Below, one piece after another: positions 1 through 7,214 of a DNA stretch of 17,623 bases (position 1 is its first letter; each line of letters begins with the position of its first letter). The position numbers and the translations under genes are program-made. The stretch covers positions 1 through 17,623 of the forward strand of contig DATAWZ010000088.1 in NCBI GenBank assembly GCA_036266975.1, given 5' to 3'. Under the pieces are notes generated by a model that saw only the letters and a list, made by a program, of their open reading frames with translations, ran no database searches and was not told the origin of the DNA. This DNA comes from DATAWZ01 sp036266975. Its GTDB lineage: Bacteria > Actinomycetota > Thermoleophilia > Solirubrobacterales > Solirubrobacteraceae.

Positions 1-60
1 CCGCTCAGCCTCCCGCAACTTGCGGATGATCTGCTCCGGCGTATGCCTGCGTCGCTTCAC
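1..60 (-). CDS. IS3-family transposase OrfA, first 20 codons, runs off the left edge
   Basis: The minus strand from position 60 reads VKRRRHTPEQIIRKLREAER, the usual opening of IS3-family OrfA proteins (an HTH_Tnp_1 domain that binds the IS ends). The start is taken as GTG at 60-58 because a purine-rich GGGAAGGGA lies about 8 nt upstream. The rest of the gene and OrfB are outside the window. A terminal repeat was sought upstream; TGACCCCGGAGGATC (135-121, minus strand) begins with TG and is a possible IS end, but without the other end it cannot be confirmed. The IS marks the left side of this region as accessory or rearranged. Confidence 0.72.
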   Translation of the reverse strand, partial: MKRRRHTPEQIIRKLREAER

Positions 61-199
61 GTGAGCGTTCCCTTCCCGTCCATGATCGTGGACGCGAAAA
101 CCTCTCACAAGGGTCGGACCGATCCTCCGGGGTCACGCCACTACGACTACCTTTTCGAGAACGTCGGGAGACCGCGCCGATCGCGCAGAGTCGTCGGCG

Positions 200-583
200 G
201 TGCCATGGGACGGCCTTTCGCCCCGTTACGTGCGCAGCGCTGCTGCGGAGCGTCTGAAGGTTCTCGGCCATCCGGATCGGCTTCGCATGGTTGAGGTTCT
301 GACTGGACACCCGATGCATGTGGGTGAGATCGCCGCACGGATCGGGCTGCCGCTGGGGACAGTGTCACGGCACGTGCGGGCACTGCATGCGGCGGGCATC
401 GTAAAGCGCTCGCGGCACGGCAACCGAGTTGTCTATGCCGTGTCTGATCGGGAGGTCTCGCGACTTGCGGCGGTCGCCTACCGCGGTGCGGCAACGCAGG
501 CGCGACGGATGATCGCGGCGGCGCCCGAGCTACCTGCGAAACAGGCCCGAGGATCGGAGGCGGCGGGCACGCGGCGAAGGTAG
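200..583 (+). CDS. ArsR-type winged-helix transcriptional regulator
   Basis: This 127-residue protein has the ArsR/SmtB pattern: AAAERLKVLGHPDRLRMVEVL (about residues 14-34), then HVGEIAARIGLPLGTVSRHV (about 41-60, recognition helix) and the wing GIVKRSRHGNRVVYAVSD (about 66-83). It has no cysteine, so the classical ELCVCDL metal site is absent and it probably does not sense thiophilic metals. The GTG at 200 is used because it gives a complete N-terminus, but no good ribosome-binding site is visible and GTG at 230 is an alternative. The tail after residue 100 is low complexity. It sits between an IS fragment and a broken membrane-protein gene, so its target is unknown; it may regulate its own promoter. 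Confidence 0.75.
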   Translation: MPWDGLSPRYVRSAAAERLKVLGHPDRLRMVEVLTGHPMHVGEIAARIGLPLGTVSRHVRALHAAGIVKRSRHGNRVVYAVSDREVSRLAAVAYRGAATQARRMIAAAPELPAKQARGSEAAGTRRR

Positions 584-639
584 CGGCCGGGCGCGACCAG
601 TAGGACAACGGCCACGGGGCGATCGATTGTGGTTGCTGC

Positions 640-887
640 TTGTTGTGGTACCAGGCGCGCCTGGTGGTGGGCCAGCGCAGGACCACGACCTGCCTGCCCG
701 CCTCGTCTTCGGTGCTATTGGCCGTGCTGCACGGCGCTGCGCTCGGCGGCGTGATCACCGCCGCTGTCCTGATCCGCGCCCGGCTGCGCGGTCGGGACGT
801 CGCGGAGCCGTTGGCCATCACCGCGGCGTGGTCGCTGCTGGGTGCCGGCGCCGGGGCGCGCTGCTGATCGTCGAGGCCGTCGCGTGA
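640..887 (+). pseudogene. Small membrane protein, probably frameshifted near its 3' end
   Basis: From about 640 one frame reads a hydrophobic segment, VLLAVLHGAALGGVITAAVL, then RARLRGRDVAEPLAITAAWS and a second hydrophobic start, LLGAGAGA, before stopping early at ARC. In a second frame the same region continues as ALLIVEAVA and stops at 885-887. Joining the frames near 858 by removing two bases restores a smooth second helix (LLGAGAGALLIVEAVA). I read this as a two-helix protein with a 2-nt insertion in a GC-repeat. The start is uncertain: only TTG/GTG options and no clear ribosome-binding site. It lies just downstream of the ArsR gene and converges on the relaxase gene. The family is not recognised, and the region may be non-coding. 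Confidence 0.33.
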
Positions 888-894
888 CCGTCGC

Positions 895-3800
895 TCAGCG
901 CTCAGGCGAGCGACCAGAGTCCGGCACGCGCGGAGGGTCGCTGGGGTCGAACTGACGGCGAATCTCCTCCAGCTCGTGGTGGTGCTCGACGGGAACACGG
1001 TCGGGCAGGGCCCGTTTCGGGTCGTCGAAGGCGGTCGTGCGCCGCAAGTCCTCGATGCGCTGCGCCCTTGCGCGCCAGCTGCGCTGCGCGAGCAGGCTTT
1101 CGGGCACGGGGCCGAGCGCATCGAGGAGGTATCGCGGCGGGTCGGCCGCCTTGGCCGCGGTGTCTCGCGTGCGGCGGCGGGCGAGTTCGTCGGCGATCAG
1201 CTCGCTTTCGGCAGGTGGGGCTGGCGTCGGCTCAGGGGTGGCGGCTGGACTGCCTCGTCGTGCCCCGCGGTCGGCCAGGGCGCGGTCACGACGCGCTCGG
1301 CGTTGTGTGGCGGCGTCGTCTCTTGTTGTGTCGGCGAGGCGCTTCTGGAGTGCTGGCGTGGATAGCGCAGCGATACTCGCTTCGAGGGCCGCGTCGGTGG
1401 CGCTGGTCTGCGCCGCGCTGCGCGCGAGCGCACGGGTGACTGCGTCGAGCGGTGGCGGCTTGCGGTCCTCGGCATGGGCGACGGCGAGGTCGCGGTCGTC
1501 GTGGGCGTTGACGATGTAGAGGCGGTTGGCGTGGCGGCCGCGGCTCATGGCGACGTATCCCCATTCGCGATAGAGCTGGTCGGAGCCGAGGACGAAGGCC
1601 TGGTCCACCGTGAGGCCTTGGGCCTTGTGGCCGGTGAGGGCGTAGCCGTGGTCGAGGACCGGGCCGCCTCGCTGCGTGGTGGAGCCGAGGTAGTCCGTGG
1701 TGAGCATGTACTCGCGGCCAGCGCGGTCGACGAGCGTGACCGCCTCGTCGTTGATGGCGGTGATAGTGCCGTGGGTGCCGTTGGTAACGCCGAGGCCGGG
1801 GTGGTTGCGCAGGCAGACGGCCTGGTCGCCGGTGGCGAAGTGCTTGCCGCCGACGTGCAGGGCGTCGGGTCCGATGCGGTCGTGGTGGCGCATGCGGGCG
1901 CGGGCGCGGGCGTTGAGGTCTGAGATGTCGTCACGTCGTAAGGCGATCACGATCGCGTCGGCGCCGGTCTCGCGGGCCTGCCACCAGTCGGCGACGAGCC
2001 GGTCGCGCAACTCGGGGGCGGTGTCGGCGATCGTGAGCCGGTCGTGCTCGGCGTAGCGATCGAGGGCTCGGTCGGCGTGGCCGGAGCGCAGGTGTTCGAG
2101 GGCGTCGCGTTCCCACTGCTCGCGTTGTCGGCGGTTGTCGGCCAGCACGATCGGATCGCCGCGCACGGTCAGGGCGCGGAACGAGCCGCCGGCGTCAATC
2201 TCGGGGAGCTGGCGCGGGTCGCCGACCAACACGACCTTCGCGTGGTAGCGGGTGGCGTGTTGAACGACCTCGGCGAGCTGGCGGGTGCCGACCATGCCGG
2301 CCTCGTCGACGACGAGCACCGTCGGTCGGGAGAGCAGCTCGCCGGGACGGTCGCGCAGATCGGCGAGCAGCGCGTGCAGGCTGGTGGCGTCGATGCCGGC
2401 GCCGTCGCGCAGCTCCAGGGAGGCGCGGCGGGCCAGCGCGGCGCCGATGACCTGGTGGCCTTCGGCCTGCCACCCTTCGCGGGCGGCGGCCAGCGCGTAG
2501 GTCTTGCCGGTCCCGGCGCGTCCGACGACGACGGCGATGGCGTCGCCGTCTTGGAGGAGGCGGTCGACCATCGTGGCCTGCTCGGACGAGAGCTCAGGGT
2601 GGGCGGCGAGCACGGCGTGCGTGGTGGCTGGGGTGACGGCGGCGCGGTCGCGGTGGCGGCCATCGCGGAAGGTGTCGAGGATCTCGTGCTCGAGCGCGAG
2701 CAGCTCGGGGGTGGAGTAGCGGCGCTCTTCGCTGCCGGCGGCGACGAGGCGGCCGTCGGCGCGGCGGACCACGTCCCCGATCGGCGCGCTGCTGGCGTCG
2801 GGCAGCAGCAGGACGACCGCCTGGCCGGTGAGCAGCTCGTCGGCGAGCGCCTCGATCTGCTCGACGTCGCCGCCGTGGGGCAGTTGCTCGCACCACGCGC
2901 GCACGGCGTCGCGACGCGTGAAGGAGGACTGTCGGCGGGTGAGACCGTCCGGGGAGGCGAGGTGCTCCTGCCCCTGGTCGGCGGCTTCGCGGGTGAGTGG
3001 CGTGACTTCGGTCTGCCGGGTGGCGTGGCCGACGTGCGCGGGAGGGAAGTCCAGCTGGGCGGCGCGGTCCTGCCAGCGCTCGCGGAGCTGATCGGCGGGG
3101 ACGTTGTAGTCCCTTTCGCGGCGGGTGTGCAGCGCGGCGACCTGCGCGGCGGCGGGGGTGTGCTCGCCGCGCTGCTCAAGCTCGGCCTCGATCTCCGCAC
3201 GGCGACGGCTGAACGCCCGGCGCACCCCGGCGGGGATCCCGTCGACCTCCGCGACGCCGTTGCGCACCGGGGTCCACTCGACGCCGAGGCGGCGGGTGAG
3301 CTCGAGGCGCAGCTTGGCCTGGTAGAGAAAGCCGCCGGTGCGGGCGTGCGTATAGAGGCGGCGGGCGTCCAGGGCGGTCCAGCGGCCGTCTGGGCCGCGG
3401 GTCATGTTCGCCACGAGGACGTGGGTGTGCAGTTGCGGGTCGCCGGCGCGGCTGGTGCGGTGGCGGAAGCCGGCGCCGATGAACCCGTTGCCGAGGACCG
3501 AGATGGCGCCGCCCTTGCCGCGGCGGCCGAGCGCGGCGTGGCGCTCCATGTACTCCAGGGCGGCGTCGACAGCGGCCTCGTGCGCATCGCGCGCGGCGCG
3601 GCTGACGTGCTCGTCGCCGAGGCCGAACAGCAGGCTGACGCTCTTGGGCGCGGAGAAGGTGAGGTCGAAGCCGGGGACGCGGCTCGTGCCCTGGCCCGCG
3701 CGGGTAAGCGGCCCGGAACCATCGGGTCTGTTGCCGTTGAGGACGGAGCGCAGCTGGTCGGCATCGACCTGCCCGGCGAGGGCGAGCTCGGTCGCGGCGG

Positions 3801-3918
3801 TGCCGAGCCAGCGGCCAGGGGCTTCGCCGGTGCCGGCGTAGTAGTCCTCGATGCCTTGGCCGACGGCCTGGAGGTAGTAGTCGGCTTGGCCGACGCCGAG
3901 CTTTCCGATGGACAGCAT
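895..3918 (-). CDS. MobF (TrwC/TraA-type) conjugative relaxase-helicase
   Basis: This enzyme nicks the origin of transfer, stays bound to the 5' end and unwinds the strand to be transferred. The 1007 residues have the classic two-part layout. Relaxase domain: MLSIGKLGVGQADYYL opens the protein, with tyrosine pairs at Y14/Y15 and Y26/Y27 (the TrwC nucleophile positions), and the metal-binding histidine triad at H153, H164 and H166 (RHRTSR...DPQLHTHV). RecD-like helicase: Walker A GRAGTGKT (466-473), Walker B VLVVDEAGM (534-542), VLVGDPRQLPEIDAGGSFRA (563-582), and the C-terminal motif ALTGHKAQGLT (760-770) with YVAMSRGRH (788-796). The Arg/Ala/Pro-rich tail after about 820 is poorly conserved. 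An open frame extends upstream to 4212, but the ATG at 3918 matches the family N-terminus, so the first 98 codons of that frame are rejected. It is separated from the other transfer genes by accessory genes. Confidence 0.95.
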   Translation of the reverse strand: MLSIGKLGVGQADYYLQAVGQGIEDYYAGTGEAPGRWLGTAATELALAGQVDADQLRSVLNGNRPDGSGPLTRAGQGTSRVPGFDLTFSAPKSVSLLFGLGDEHVSRAARDAHEAAVDAALEYMERHAALGRRGKGGAISVLGNGFIGAGFRHRTSRAGDPQLHTHVLVANMTRGPDGRWTALDARRLYTHARTGGFLYQAKLRLELTRRLGVEWTPVRNGVAEVDGIPAGVRRAFSRRRAEIEAELEQRGEHTPAAAQVAALHTRRERDYNVPADQLRERWQDRAAQLDFPPAHVGHATRQTEVTPLTREAADQGQEHLASPDGLTRRQSSFTRRDAVRAWCEQLPHGGDVEQIEALADELLTGQAVVLLLPDASSAPIGDVVRRADGRLVAAGSEERRYSTPELLALEHEILDTFRDGRHRDRAAVTPATTHAVLAAHPELSSEQATMVDRLLQDGDAIAVVVGRAGTGKTYALAAAREGWQAEGHQVIGAALARRASLELRDGAGIDATSLHALLADLRDRPGELLSRPTVLVVDEAGMVGTRQLAEVVQHATRYHAKVVLVGDPRQLPEIDAGGSFRALTVRGDPIVLADNRRQREQWERDALEHLRSGHADRALDRYAEHDRLTIADTAPELRDRLVADWWQARETGADAIVIALRRDDISDLNARARARMRHHDRIGPDALHVGGKHFATGDQAVCLRNHPGLGVTNGTHGTITAINDEAVTLVDRAGREYMLTTDYLGSTTQRGGPVLDHGYALTGHKAQGLTVDQAFVLGSDQLYREWGYVAMSRGRHANRLYIVNAHDDRDLAVAHAEDRKPPPLDAVTRALARSAAQTSATDAALEASIAALSTPALQKRLADTTRDDAATQRRARRDRALADRGARRGSPAATPEPTPAPPAESELIADELARRRTRDTAAKAADPPRYLLDALGPVPESLLAQRSWRARAQRIEDLRRTTAFDDPKRALPDRVPVEHHHELEEIRRQFDPSDPPRVPDSGRSPER

Positions 3919-3979
3919 CTCGTCCGGTTGCCTCGCTTGACTGAAGCGTCCCTGCGATCGGGCTCGGTGTCCACAACTG

Positions 3980-4000
3980 CGCAGGCGTACGCCGGAGCAG
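3980..4000. repeat. 21-bp near-copy of the IS3 orfA start (31-51), inverted
   Basis: The plus strand here matches the minus strand of 31-51 at 20 of 21 positions (shared core TACGCCGGAGCAG, encoding the RRR-TPEQ motif of OrfA). The match stops abruptly on both sides. It could be a scar of an earlier IS3 insertion or chance in GC-rich DNA. Confidence 0.3.
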
Positions 4001-4073
4001 GCACCTGGGTGCAAGTGTGTGAGCGCAGGTTGGCTGTTCGGTCGTGACGGCGCAGCCGGAACGACCCGGGGGT

Positions 4074-4130
4074 ATCTGGCCGCTCTCGGTCCAGATGAGC
4101 AGCCTGGCGACTCGGCCTCTCGGCCGAGTC
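4074..4130. repeat. Two tandem hairpins between relaxase and cargo gene
   Basis: Hairpin 1: ATCTGG-CCG (4074-4082), loop CTCT, CGG (4087-4089), a single unpaired T, then CCAGAT (4091-4096). Hairpin 2: GACTCGGCC (4109-4117), loop TCTC, GGCCGAGTC (4122-4130), a perfect 9-bp stem. Neither is followed by a T-run on either strand, so they do not look like intrinsic terminators. Confidence 0.7.
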
Positions 4131-4142
4131 GAAGAGTGAGCA

Positions 4143-4168
4143 GATCGTCCGGATCGAGCGAGACGATC
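4143..4168 (+). promoter_or_regulatory. Inverted repeat just upstream of the TIGR02391 start, possible operator
   Basis: GATCGTC (4143-4149) and GACGATC (4162-4168) form a 7-bp inverted repeat with a 12-nt spacer. It ends directly before the ribosome-binding site (CAGGG) of the gene starting at 4176, a position suited to repression. The binding protein is unknown. Confidence 0.35.
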
Positions 4169-4175
4169 AGGGTGC

Positions 4176-4991
4176 ATGTCGACGAAGCCATCCCCGCCGC
4201 CGGCCTTCTCACCGAGCACGATCGAGATGGTGTGCCGCGCGCTGGGAGACGCGGTCCGCGGCCACCAGATCGCCAACCTGATCGCTCCGCTGAAGACGGC
4301 CGAGAGCCCGGCGGAGTCCGAGAACACCAAGTGGAAGCGACTCTTCAACGCGGTGGTCAAAGGCCAGAACCGGCAGGGCGATGGCCGGCCGCTGATTCGC
4401 CTTGTGACAGAGGTGATGCAACCCGTGCGCTTCGAGTCGCCGGAGGAGTTCGAACAGCATCGGGTCGCTGTCAGCGAGCGCTTGCTGCTGTCGGGCTACA
4501 CGGTGCGCGAGGACGGTCGGGTCGGACGAGCGACTCGGGCGACGACCCTTTCGGAGGCGCAGCAGCGCGCGGACGAGCTCCGGGCGGAGCTTCAGCGTCG
4601 TGCGGTGCATGCCGACGTCTTGCACTTCTGCCGCGCTGAACTGCTGCAGCAGAACTACTTCCACGCCGTGTTGGAGGCCGCCAAGAGCGTCGCGGACAAG
4701 CTCCGAGAGCTGAGCGGGGAGCAAGGCGACGGGACAAGTCTGGTTGACAAGGTCTGCTCCATGTCGTCTGGCCCGGTGATCGCGTTCAACGCGTTGGAGA
4801 CCGACTGGGAGCGTTCTGAGCAGACCGGGCTCGCGATGTTGTTAAAGGGCCTGTTCGGAACCTTCCGCAACCCGACTGCGCATGTGCCGAAGGTGCGGTG
4901 GGCGACGACGCGCCAGGACGCGCTCGACGTGTTGACGTTGGCGTCGATGCTCCACCGCCGCCTCGACGCCGCGACGGTGAAGCGCGTCTAA
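4176..4991 (+). CDS. TIGR02391 (Ymh) family protein, HEPN-like, probable defence cargo
   Basis: The 271-residue protein has the TIGR02391/Hypoth_Ymh C-terminal domain: the helix ELLQQNYFHAVLEAAKSVAD (about residues 154-173) and the signature GLFGTFRNPTAHVP (about 225-238). The FRNPTAH stretch fits the R-x4-H motif of HEPN-superfamily RNases, to which Ymh proteins have been assigned. Such proteins occur in phage-related and abortive-infection settings, so an RNase role in defence is plausible but not shown here. The start is ATG at 4176 with AGGG 5 nt upstream. It is the only sizeable plus-strand gene inside the minus-strand backbone and faces the 5002-5292 gene with a 10-nt gap, both of which suggest inserted cargo. 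The first 60 residues are of unknown function. Confidence 0.8.
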   Translation: MSTKPSPPPAFSPSTIEMVCRALGDAVRGHQIANLIAPLKTAESPAESENTKWKRLFNAVVKGQNRQGDGRPLIRLVTEVMQPVRFESPEEFEQHRVAVSERLLLSGYTVREDGRVGRATRATTLSEAQQRADELRAELQRRAVHADVLHFCRAELLQQNYFHAVLEAAKSVADKLRELSGEQGDGTSLVDKVCSMSSGPVIAFNALETDWERSEQTGLAMLLKGLFGTFRNPTAHVPKVRWATTRQDALDVLTLASMLHRRLDAATVKRV

Positions 4992-5001
4992 CACGGGGCC
5001 G

Positions 5002-5292
5002 TCAGTACCAGCCGTGCATTGGGGCGTAGCCGAGGCTCTTAGCCTTGGCGAGGTAGTCGGCGACGAGCGCCTGCAGCTCGCTGTTGGTCTCGAGGTGGGT
5101 CTCGACCGTGAAGCTCGGGCCCTCGCTGGCGAGCGGCTCGTCGAAGACGTGGACGATGCCGTCAATGCGCTGGCCGATCAGCAAGCGCTCGCCGGTGTCG
5201 GAGGGGTAGCGGGCGAGCTCGACGCGCTGGCCTCGGGTCGGGGTGTGCGCCTGGTTGGTGGTGGTGGGGGCCGGTGTGAGGGTGGTGGTCAT
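5002..5292 (-). CDS. Conserved-looking hypothetical protein, 96 aa
   Basis: A soluble 96-residue protein with a Thr/Pro-rich start (TTTLTPAPTTT) followed by a compact, mixed segment (GQRVELARYPSDTGERLLIG, about residues 21-40) and an amphipathic C-terminus (ELQALVADYLAKAKSLGYAP, about 72-91). There are no cysteines, membrane segment or recognised motif. The ATG at 5292 is the only sensible start; the ribosome-binding site is weak (GAG about 14 nt upstream), so it may depend on upstream translation. It follows the sigma remnant in the minus-strand gene string, with an 84-bp gap. Function unknown. Confidence 0.6.
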   Translation of the reverse strand: MTTTLTPAPTTTNQAHTPTRGQRVELARYPSDTGERLLIGQRIDGIVHVFDEPLASEGPSFTVETHLETNSELQALVADYLAKAKSLGYAPMHGWY

Positions 5293-5376
5293 GGGCCGCG
5301 ATGCTCGCGAGTCCGATGTCCGCCGCCCTCGGGCCGGCTTCTGTCGCCCCCGAGCAGACTTCTCGCCACGAGCTGG

Positions 5377-5813
5377 TCACGCGGCGTGCTCGGCCGCGTC
5401 CTTCAACCGTCGACTCGCCTTGGTGAGGTGCTTGTTGACATTGGTGTAGGTCACGCCCTGGCGCGCGGCGATCTCGCGATAGGAAAAGCCGGCGACGCGC
5501 AGGACCGCATACTGGCGCTGGCGCCCGGTCAAACTGGCGAGCGCTCGCAACGCCCGCCGCGCCTCCAACGAATCGTCGACGACATCGCGAACCGACACGC
5601 AGTCGCCACGGCTGTTCGGCAAGGACTCGTCACCCGGGGCCGTGGGTGCGTCGAGCGAGAGGTCGCGGCGGTCATCGCCGTCGCCGACGCGGTGCGCCCC
5701 AGCTCGGCGGACATGCGGACGCGGCTTGCGACCACGCGACGCAGCACTTGCTGGTGTCGCGTGTAGAGGTCGGCCTCGTCGCCGCGAAGGGCGACGAGGC
5801 GCTGGGCGGTCAT
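5377..5813 (-). pseudogene. ECF-like sigma factor gene with an internal out-of-frame deletion
   Basis: The ATG at 5813 opens a sigma region 2-like N-terminus (DEADLYTRHQQVLRRVVASR, then VRMSAEL) that becomes nonsense near 5700. A different frame then reads GAHRVGDGDDRRDLSLDAP, TAPGDESLPNSRG and DVVDDSLEARRALRALASL, followed by a sigma region 4 helix-turn-helix (RVAGFSYREIAARQGVTYTN, VNKHLTKASRRL) to the TGA at 5377-5379. The two halves fit one actinobacterial sigma protein of about 190 residues, but only about 145 codons remain. The lost segment corresponds to regions 2.2-2.4 (core and -10 binding). The gene is therefore broken by an internal deletion at about 5695-5705. A region-4-only peptide could still be made from TTG 5622. 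Its start overlaps the stop of the preceding gene (TGATG), showing that it was once translationally coupled. Confidence 0.75.
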
Positions 5814-6031
5814 CAGGCGGCTTCGGGCAGCTCGCCGCCGCGGACGGCGAGATCGTCGAGCGCGAACTCCAGTTGCGTGGACACGGGCCGGTTGCGCATG
5901 AGCACGATCTGGCGGCTGGCCTGGCGGCGGGTGCGCGGCAGGGTGAACGTCGTGCCGGTCGCGCGGGCCAGCGCGCGCAGATAGGCGAGCTGCTTGCGCG
6001 TCGGGGGCTGCTGGCTCTGGGCGGTGCTCAT
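5813..6031 (-). CDS. Small conserved-looking protein with a PTRKQLAYLRALA motif, 72 aa
   Basis: The protein begins MSTAQSQQPPTRKQLAYLRA and continues LARATGTTFTLPRTRRQASR, a pattern I associate with short unnamed proteins of actinobacterial mobile elements, resembling DUF3072-like 'P-T-x-x-Q-x-x-YL' segments. It is basic and may bind nucleic acid, but that is a guess. The ATG at 6031 is preferred over the longer frame to 6070 because GAGGAG lies 8 nt upstream. Its TGA overlaps the ATG of the sigma remnant (TGATG), so the pair formed a coupled unit. Confidence 0.7.
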   Translation of the reverse strand: MSTAQSQQPPTRKQLAYLRALARATGTTFTLPRTRRQASRQIVLMRNRPVSTQLEFALDDLAVRGGELPEAA

Positions 6032-6209
6032 CGCGGGCTCCTCGTGGTTGGGGTGCGGTGCGCCCCCCAAACGGCCGGACTCCTTCTTGGCCCGTTGCGA
6101 CGCTCACGCCCACCGTCTCGCTCAAGGCTGCGCTGGGGATCCGGCTCTCGGTCCGGCCGACAATGGGGCGCATCGACCGCACCCCGGACCACGGATGCCG
6201 GCGGCTGGG

Positions 6210-7085
6210 TCACGCCGCCCGGGCCTGCGGCCGCTCGTCGAGCAGCACCGCCTCGATGCGCCGCGCGACCTCGTCGATCGTCCGCGCGTCCTGCTGGATG
6301 GCATCCAACGCGCCGTCCTCGCCCCACCCGGCGACGTAGGGGATCGACGCGCCGCCGGTGTCCAACCCGACGCGGCCGCAGACGACGTAGGTGACGCAGT
6401 CGACCATCACCTCCGCGCGGGCGCGGCCGCGATCGGCGTAGCCGATCCCCAGCGCGTGCGCGATCTCGTGCACCAGCACCCGCACCCGCGCGTTGGCGGG
6501 CAGGGCGGCGTTCACGACGATCGCCTTGGCTTTCGCGTCGCACCAGCCGTCGGCGCCGGCGTCGAGCGGGCGCTGCTCGACACAGAACCCCAGCTCGTCG
6601 GCGAGCCGGGTGAGCGGGCCGAGCAGGTGGGCGTGGCTGTCGCCGGTGATCGGCTCGATCGGCGCCTCCAGCGCCACCAGCTCGGCGCCGGGGATCGGCT
6701 CGGTCATCGCGACGTCGAAGACCGCGACCGACTTGAACAGGACCCGCAGCTCGCCGTTCTCGTCCTCGCCAGCCTCCTCGCGCTCGCGGAGGGGCATCGG
6801 CGCGAGGATGCGGATCGCCTTGGCGCCCTTGGTGACCCGTCGTCCGAGGTCTTTCCAGGCGTGGAAGCCCGCGACGAAGCGGGCGTCCGGGGTCTGGAGC
6901 GCAATCAGCAGATGGTTGCGCCAGCTGTAGCGGCCGAGCCCGTTGCGCGCGCGGACCGTCACCCAGCGCCGCCACCCGTCGCTGGACAGCAGCTGACGGG
7001 CGGCCTCGTCGAGGCGCTGGCGGTCCTGCTCGCGGCGCTGCGCGCGTTCGTCGTCGGTCAGTCGCCGACGCGTCTTCTTGGCCAT
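6210..7085 (-). CDS. ArdC-like antirestriction protein with zincin metallopeptidase domain
   Basis: ArdC-type proteins combine an N-terminal ssDNA-binding domain with a C-terminal metalloprotease-like fold and protect incoming plasmid DNA from restriction. In this 291-residue protein the N-terminal domain shows WRNHLLIALQTP (about 55-66) and VAGFHAWKDLGRRVTKGAKA (71-90), typical of the family. The C-terminal part has the zinc motif HEIAH (206-210) with E225 in RARAEVMVD as the likely third ligand. The ATG at 7085 is chosen because GGAGG is 8 nt upstream; the upstream TTG at 7100 lies within that ribosome-binding site. It follows parB after a gap with a strong hairpin, and precedes the small 72-aa gene after 178 bp. 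Early expression in the recipient would fit its role. Confidence 0.85.
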   Translation of the reverse strand: MAKKTRRRLTDDERAQRREQDRQRLDEAARQLLSSDGWRRWVTVRARNGLGRYSWRNHLLIALQTPDARFVAGFHAWKDLGRRVTKGAKAIRILAPMPLREREEAGEDENGELRVLFKSVAVFDVAMTEPIPGAELVALEAPIEPITGDSHAHLLGPLTRLADELGFCVEQRPLDAGADGWCDAKAKAIVVNAALPANARVRVLVHEIAHALGIGYADRGRARAEVMVDCVTYVVCGRVGLDTGGASIPYVAGWGEDGALDAIQQDARTIDEVARRIEAVLLDERPQARAA

Positions 7086-7110
7086 CACGGCCACCTCCAA
7101 ACGAGAGCTC

Positions 7111-7144
7111 GGGCCGGCCGCGCCCGGTGATGCGCGACCGGCCC
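7111..7144 (-). promoter_or_regulatory. RNA hairpin in the ardC leader
   Basis: GGGCCGGCCGCGC (7111-7123) and GCGCGACCGGCCC (7132-7144) pair over 13 positions around an 8-nt loop. The single imperfect position is a G-U wobble only in the minus-strand RNA, which favours a transcript hairpin in the direction of ardC. It ends about 12 nt before the ribosome-binding site and has no U-run, so control of translation or mRNA stability is likelier than termination. Confidence 0.5.
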
Positions 7145-7214
7145 TGGGAATGGGTCAGGCCGCGTCAGCGACCGCGTCGACGTCCGACGCCGAGTCGGCG
7201 TCCTCGTCGGCGGG

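Larger units (their letters stand above)
3919..4175. promoter_or_regulatory. Divergent intergenic region, candidate oriT and promoters
   Basis: This 257-bp gap separates the relaxase (minus) from the TIGR02391 gene (plus), so it must hold promoters for one or both. It contains three inverted repeats in a row: 4074-4096, 4109-4130 and 4143-4168. MobF-type origins of transfer often lie next to the relaxase or its accessory genes and consist of inverted repeats beside a nic site. No nic sequence is recognised, so the oriT assignment is an inference from position and structure. Confidence 0.4.

Noticed and set aside
147..1121. 324-codon open frame on the minus strand
   Set aside because: It overlaps the ArsR gene antisense and the end of the relaxase in another frame; the composition is Arg/Pro/Ser-rich with no motif.
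2044..4047. 667-codon open frame on the plus strand
   Set aside because: It lies wholly opposite the relaxase gene; its Gly/Ala/Val-rich, domain-free translation is the usual antisense shadow in GC-rich DNA.
3919..4212. Longer relaxase start at 4212
   Set aside because: The added 98 residues are unlike the family and would cross the hairpin region and overlap the divergent gene; MLSIGKLG at 3918 is the standard start.
6071..6209. Possible gene or terminator between ardC and the 72-aa gene
   Set aside because: Only short imperfect stems (for example around 6050-6068) are seen, with no ORF or U-run; it is treated as an ordinary spacer.
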